A stretch of 24,474 nt of DNA from positions 1 to 24,474 of IMG/VR virus record IMGVR_UViG_3300045806_000094; one strand, written 5' to 3'. This stretch comes from a virus. Shown here one piece after another: positions 20,278 to 24,474 of this stretch; positions within the stretch are counted from its first letter, which is position 1, and each line of letters starts with the position of its first letter. The notes beneath the pieces were generated by a model, which searched no databases, was not told the origin of the DNA, and worked only from the letters and a program-made list of their open reading frames with translations. The position numbers were made by a program, and so were the translations under genes.

Positions 20278-23200
20278 TTGTTGCTGTTTTTGAAGGCTAA
20301 GATTGCGGGCGGCGCGCGCGCTGATCTGTTCTCAACCACCGTTCATGTCGACGGCTATACGACGAAAGAGGGCACCTATGTGGCCCCGCATGAGTCGATC
20401 CGGCACAAAGCCCCAACCAAGGCAAAAGCCCCGCCGGCGCAAATCTCCCTGTTTGACAATCCGCTGCCCGATGAGCATGCGGCCAAGGTTGAGTTCCACG
20501 CGCAGGAGCCCGAAACCACCGGGCCGCTCATGGCCGATCTGCCCGACGATGCGGCGCTGATCGAGAGCGGCGGCAAGTGGCTGGTCGAGATAGGCGAGCA
20601 GCGCACCGAACGCTTCGCCACCCAGCGCGAGGCGGTGGAAGCGGCGCGGGCAATGGTCGCGGCAAAGCCAGAACCTGATGCGCCACCCATGCCAGAGCCA
20701 CCGAAACAACAGCCCGGCGTGACAGTATCGCCTGAATTGGAAGCGTTTTTGCCCGGTATTACCGAGGCTGCGCGCCAATTGGCCAACACGCTTATGCCCA
20801 AACACTTGGTCAATTTGATTTTGGCGGCAGACCAGACGCAGCCCAAGGGGCGGATTGAGTCACCTCATACGCCGCTCGAATACGGGATGACGGCCCCGGT
20901 CGAGCCCAAAGGGAAGGGCGAGGATTTCGTCATCCAAATCAACAAGCTCGATGTCTATGGCAAAGAGCGCTCGCGCGCGAGCTGCTGGGACACGGTGTTG
21001 CATGAGTTCGGCCATGCTTTTCAGATGGCACAATTCCAGGCGGCAGATCGCGAGACAAAGGCAGCGATCGTCAGTCAGTGGGAGCGCAGCGTCAAATCCA
21101 ATCAGGAACATGAAGACAATCTAATTCAGGTCAAGAAGTGGATCATCGACGGCGAGCCGATGAAACACATTGAGGACAAGGCCGCCCGTGAGCACAGCCT
21201 AAAGCGCAATGGGCGCTATTTTGCCCAATTCGAAGAATGGTTCGCTGAGCGCTTTTCGAATTGGATGGCCACACGCGAGCAGGATTCTTCGCCGATCGGC
21301 ACGTTCTTTGGACAGTCCATGCTGGTGATGCGCTCGGCCATTTCCAAGGCCGCCAAACTGCTCGGGCTGAACATCAAGCGAGGCGAGTTTGAGCGCTTCG
21401 CTGATGCGGCCTGGGAGGCCGGAACGCCGCCAGCACCCATCATGGATTGGGGCGTCTCGGCTGGCGTCACCAAGGGCGAGCGGCGCCGGATCAACGCCGA
21501 GTGCGTCGACATCCTCACGCGCAAAACCGACGATCAGATCACTGATGCTGACCGCGCCACGCTCGCGCGCTATTCGGGCAACGGCGGGTGCGGTGACTCG
21601 CTCAACGAATTCTACACCGATCCGGCCGTAGCGCGGTCCATGTGGGATATGCTGGCCTCGGCGGGTTTCGCGGGCGGCGCGGTGCTAGAGCCCAGCTGCG
21701 GCACGGGCGTATTTCTCCATACTGCGCCAGCCAATGCGCGTGTCACCGGTGTTGAGTTGGATGGCGTGTCGTCACGCATCGCCCGCCTGCTGCACCCGAC
21801 GCATGAGGCGCAAGATGCCAGCCTGGAGCGGTTTGCAACCACGGATGGCCGGAAATTCGCGGCCGTCATCGGCAACGTGCCGTTCGGCCTGCGTGGCGAT
21901 CTGATCAAGGACGACAAGCCAGACCTTGCCACGGCTGAGCGGTATTTCGTCGATACCAGCTTGGACAAGCTGGAGGATGGCGGCTTGCTGGCATTGATCG
22001 TGCCGACTGGCATCATGGACTCATCCTCCGGCCGCGCGTTTCGTGAGCGGATCTTGCGCAAGGGGGAATTCCTCGGCGCGATGCGTCTGCCCAACACCGC
22101 GTTTGAGGCATCGCACACTGAGGTGACTTCTGACGTGATCCTGATGCGCAAGCGCCCGGCGGATATCGCTGGCGCGCTGCGCACGGTCTCGCAAGAGCAG
22201 CTGCAGGCGCTGGGCGTTTGGGAGCCTGATTTCCTGTCGGGTGGCTACTTCACCGATGGCACCAACGCGGGTTCGGTGCTCGGGACGCTTGAACCAGGCT
22301 GGCGGGCCAAGGCTGGTATGGGCGCGGATATCACCGTCACGGGCAGCATGCATGGCGTGCCGGCGGCGCTGGCGGCGTGGCGGCCTGAACCGTCCAAAGG
22401 TTCGCCCGACATGCAGCAAATCCTCGCCAGTTTTGGAGATGATGAGGAAGGCAAAAAGCGCGCGCTGAATGCCGCCATCAAGCCCGCCTATCAGCTGGCC
22501 AAGGTGGGCGATGTCAAAGTGGTCGACGGCGTGCGCTACATTTTGCAGGGCGACCCGCCGCGCTGGCACCGCACTGAGGAAGCCACCAGCGCCGCCGTGC
22601 TGGATGCATGGCCGCTGGCTGAGATGATCAATGATCTGCATGAGGGGAGCACGAAAGACCCGGCTTATACCCGCGCGCAGCTGATCGAAGGCCTGGATGA
22701 GTGGGTCCGTAACCACGGCTCTCCGGTATCCAATCGCGATTTGATCGCCTGGATTTCGGCGCCGGTTCAGATTGACGATAATCCCCTGCCTGTCGGTATC
22801 GCGCAAAAGATGGCGCGCATGCTCGGCGCGGTCTCGTCTGATGGCAGTTATTCGGATTTGGTAACTGGGCGGGCGCATGATGGAGCTGAGGCTTCCATTG
22901 ATACGACGGCCATCAAACTCGCGCTGGAAAACGGCAGCTTCTCGCCCGATGAGCTGGCTGGCCAGATGGGGCTTGATCGCGAATCTGTGCTTGACCACCT
23001 GATGGCCGCGCCGGGCTATGCGGTGCTGCCTGATGGCAAGCGTTGGACAACGCTGGATGATTATCTGTCGGGCGAGCTCTGGCCAAAGCTGGATGAGGCC
23101 CGCGCTGCGCTGTCAGATGAGGCGCTGTCTGCGGAAATTCGGACCAAGCTCGAAACGCAGGCTGCCGAACTTGAAAAGACCATTGCGCCGCAATCGCTGG

Positions 23201-24474
23201 ATGACGTCGAGGTGCTGGTCAACAGCGGCTTTGTGGCGCCTGAAATTCTCGCGGCATATTTCAACGATCGCGAGGCCAACAGCGATTATCGTGGCTACAA
23301 GCCGGATGGGAAAATCGCCGTCACCTATGCGCATGGTCTGTATTCCGTCCATCGCGTGGCAGCCAACGGCAATCGTGGCTCAGTCTATGGCGAGGCCGAC
23401 CTGCTCGAGCGCGTGCTGAACCGCGATAACGTCAAGAAAGATGAAAAGCTCGACGTCGCCGAACTGAACCAATCTTTCCGCGATTGGCTGGTCAGCAGCC
23501 CTTATCGTGATGAGGTGGAAACCCGCTACAACCGGCTTTATCGCGGGTTCCGGCCCAAAGCGCAGAGTGATGCGCCTATCGAAATCCCTGGTCTCAACCC
23601 GGCCCTTGATGTCAACGCCTATCACTTCGCCGGGCTGCGCTGGGCGATGGCCGCTGGCAAGGGCATCATTGCGGCTGACGTCGGCCTCGGGAAGACCGGC
23701 CGTGCGCTGATGTTGGCGAAGCTGGCCAAGGCCACCGGCCAAGCCAAGAAGCCCACCATCGTTGTGCCCAAGAGCGTCCTGGCGAACTGGGCGGCTGAGG
23801 CTGAATTCTGGTTTCCCGGCTCGCGTGTGTTGATAATCGGCGAGACGGTCAGCACCAACAAAGCCGGCGAGCTCGTCTCCAAGAGCGACAATGAGGATAC
23901 GCGCCGGGCGAAGTATCACCAGCTGCAGCAGAACGACTATGATTTCGTGCTGATCTCGCAACCGGCCTGGAATGAGCTCGACGTCAATCCTGCCACCAAA
24001 GAGGCCTATATCAACGATGATTTCTGGACCAAGCGCGGCGAGGCGATGGGAAAGAAAAACGAGAAAGCTCAGAACAAAATTCGCACTGCCTATGATCAGG
24101 CGATGGCCAAGCGTGAGTTTTTGGGTGGGGAAGAGACGATCTACTTCGAAGACCTCGGCATTGACATGCTGATTATGGATGAGGGGCACGCCTACAAAAA
24201 CCTGTTTTCCGTGCGCAAGCGCTTTGGTGAAAGCCCGAAATTCCTTGGCGGCTCAGGTGAGTCGAAACGGGCTCAGGACACGTATTTCAAGAGCCGGGCA
24301 TTGCGTGAGGCCAATGGCGACAAGGGCATCTATATGCTCACTGCCACCCCAACCAAGAACAGCCCGCTTGAGGTTTATTCGATGCTCGCGCACATCGCGC
24401 CAGAGACATTCGAACGAATGGGCATCAAGAACAGCGAAGATTTTCTCGACCGATTCTGCGACTTCAAAACCGAT
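20278..24474 (+). CDS. DarB-like giant protein: zincin, N6-adenine methylase, SNF2 helicase (partial)
   Basis: The frame is open for 1399 residues and leaves the window. The start is TTG 20278, seven bases after GGAG; a TAA at 20260 blocks an earlier start. Residues 1-46 are the shared module (LLLFLKAKIAGGA, DLF, TTKEGTYVAPH). A zincin protease-like domain follows, with HEFGH at 242-246. An N6-adenine DNA methylase comes next: motif I VLEPSCGTG at 469-477 and GNVPFG (NPPY-type motif IV) at 532-537. The SNF2 helicase has motif I DVGLGKT at 1134-1140, Ia IVVPKSVLANW, II DEGH at 1301-1304 and III TATP at 1355-1358. P1 DarB has the methylase/helicase combination, enters with the DNA and protects it from type I restriction. 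A zincin in front hints at cleavage of host or phage proteins after injection (inference). Confidence 0.88.
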   Translation, partial: MLLFLKAKIAGGARADLFSTTVHVDGYTTKEGTYVAPHESIRHKAPTKAKAPPAQISLFDNPLPDEHAAKVEFHAQEPETTGPLMADLPDDAALIESGGKWLVEIGEQRTERFATQREAVEAARAMVAAKPEPDAPPMPEPPKQQPGVTVSPELEAFLPGITEAARQLANTLMPKHLVNLILAADQTQPKGRIESPHTPLEYGMTAPVEPKGKGEDFVIQINKLDVYGKERSRASCWDTVLHEFGHAFQMAQFQAADRETKAAIVSQWERSVKSNQEHEDNLIQVKKWIIDGEPMKHIEDKAAREHSLKRNGRYFAQFEEWFAERFSNWMATREQDSSPIGTFFGQSMLVMRSAISKAAKLLGLNIKRGEFERFADAAWEAGTPPAPIMDWGVSAGVTKGERRRINAECVDILTRKTDDQITDADRATLARYSGNGGCGDSLNEFYTDPAVARSMWDMLASAGFAGGAVLEPSCGTGVFLHTAPANARVTGVELDGVSSRIARLLHPTHEAQDASLERFATTDGRKFAAVIGNVPFGLRGDLIKDDKPDLATAERYFVDTSLDKLEDGGLLALIVPTGIMDSSSGRAFRERILRKGEFLGAMRLPNTAFEASHTEVTSDVILMRKRPADIAGALRTVSQEQLQALGVWEPDFLSGGYFTDGTNAGSVLGTLEPGWRAKAGMGADITVTGSMHGVPAALAAWRPEPSKGSPDMQQILASFGDDEEGKKRALNAAIKPAYQLAKVGDVKVVDGVRYILQGDPPRWHRTEEATSAAVLDAWPLAEMINDLHEGSTKDPAYTRAQLIEGLDEWVRNHGSPVSNRDLIAWISAPVQIDDNPLPVGIAQKMARMLGAVSSDGSYSDLVTGRAHDGAEASIDTTAIKLALENGSFSPDELAGQMGLDRESVLDHLMAAPGYAVLPDGKRWTTLDDYLSGELWPKLDEARAALSDEALSAEIRTKLETQAAELEKTIAPQSLDDVEVLVNSGFVAPEILAAYFNDREANSDYRGYKPDGKIAVTYAHGLYSVHRVAANGNRGSVYGEADLLERVLNRDNVKKDEKLDVAELNQSFRDWLVSSPYRDEVETRYNRLYRGFRPKAQSDAPIEIPGLNPALDVNAYHFAGLRWAMAAGKGIIAADVGLGKTGRALMLAKLAKATGQAKKPTIVVPKSVLANWAAEAEFWFPGSRVLIIGETVSTNKAGELVSKSDNEDTRRAKYHQLQQNDYDFVLISQPAWNELDVNPATKEAYINDDFWTKRGEAMGKKNEKAQNKIRTAYDQAMAKREFLGGEETIYFEDLGIDMLIMDEGHAYKNLFSVRKRFGESPKFLGGSGESKRAQDTYFKSRALREANGDKGIYMLTATPTKNSPLEVYSMLAHIAPETFERMGIKNSEDFLDRFCDFKTD

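Overview
This window is a piece of a tailed double-stranded DNA phage (Caudoviricetes) genome or prophage, rich in G and C and densely coded. Almost every gene lies on the + strand, and many neighbours overlap by a few bases (ATGA, TGATG or TAATG junctions). Phage identity rests on a portal protein, a Mu gpF-like head morphogenesis protein, tail-fibre genes, a DarB-like antirestriction giant and three tandem tRNAs. The host is probably a GC-rich proteobacterium, perhaps an alphaproteobacterium; that is inferred from composition and the style of the proteins, not from a host marker. No integrase, terminase, major capsid, tail-tube or lysis gene can be recognised here.

Layout. (a) 1-4931 holds small and modification genes: the end of an unknown gene, a DNA cytosine-C5 methyltransferase with a central segment out of frame, an antisense HNH nuclease gene, a zinc-ribbon/coiled-coil protein, a Mom-like acyltransferase fused to a DUF5131 (gp37/gp68) tail, a dCMP deaminase, three small proteins (two Cys-rich) and an Ala/Pro-rich protein. 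(b) 4960-5201 holds tRNA(CAT), tRNA-Thr(TGT) and tRNA-Ser(TGA), back to back with encoded CCA ends. (c) 5242-13854 holds the portal, a 1458-residue polyvalent protein (two SH3/KOW-like repeats, zeta-toxin kinase, pyrophosphatase-like domain and several unknown domains), a second protein with HARP/DUF5710-like repeats, and small genes including an HTH protein. (d) 13870-16137 is a MuF-like protein interrupted by a 352-residue intein with a Vsr/DUF559-type nuclease. (e) 16185-20224 holds fibre and receptor-binding genes, including a polyglycine-rich adhesin, and a small membrane protein. (f) From 20278 to the window edge runs a giant gene combining a HEFGH zincin, an N6-adenine methylase and an SNF2 helicase.

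How the genes may work together. Three kinds of DNA-protection enzyme (C5 methylase, Mom-like base modification, DarB-like methylase/helicase) suggest strong antirestriction investment. The big polyvalent proteins next to portal and MuF are of the type thought to be packaged and delivered with phage DNA (inference from the family).

The most unusual signals are four. First, a roughly 45-residue module recurs in three otherwise different giant proteins, and related short K-A-L / L-F-L-K-A peptides mark domain boundaries inside one of them. Second, an intergenic motif (CGTCGTGAYGTCAC) recurs six times, always just after a gene end and on the same strand; in two cases a hairpin that buries the next ribosome binding site follows it. 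Third, a low-GC zeta-kinase insert carries an overlapping frame that looks like a formerly separate gene. Fourth, a tRNA(CAT) looks like an initiator tRNA whose initiator-specific features have been lost.
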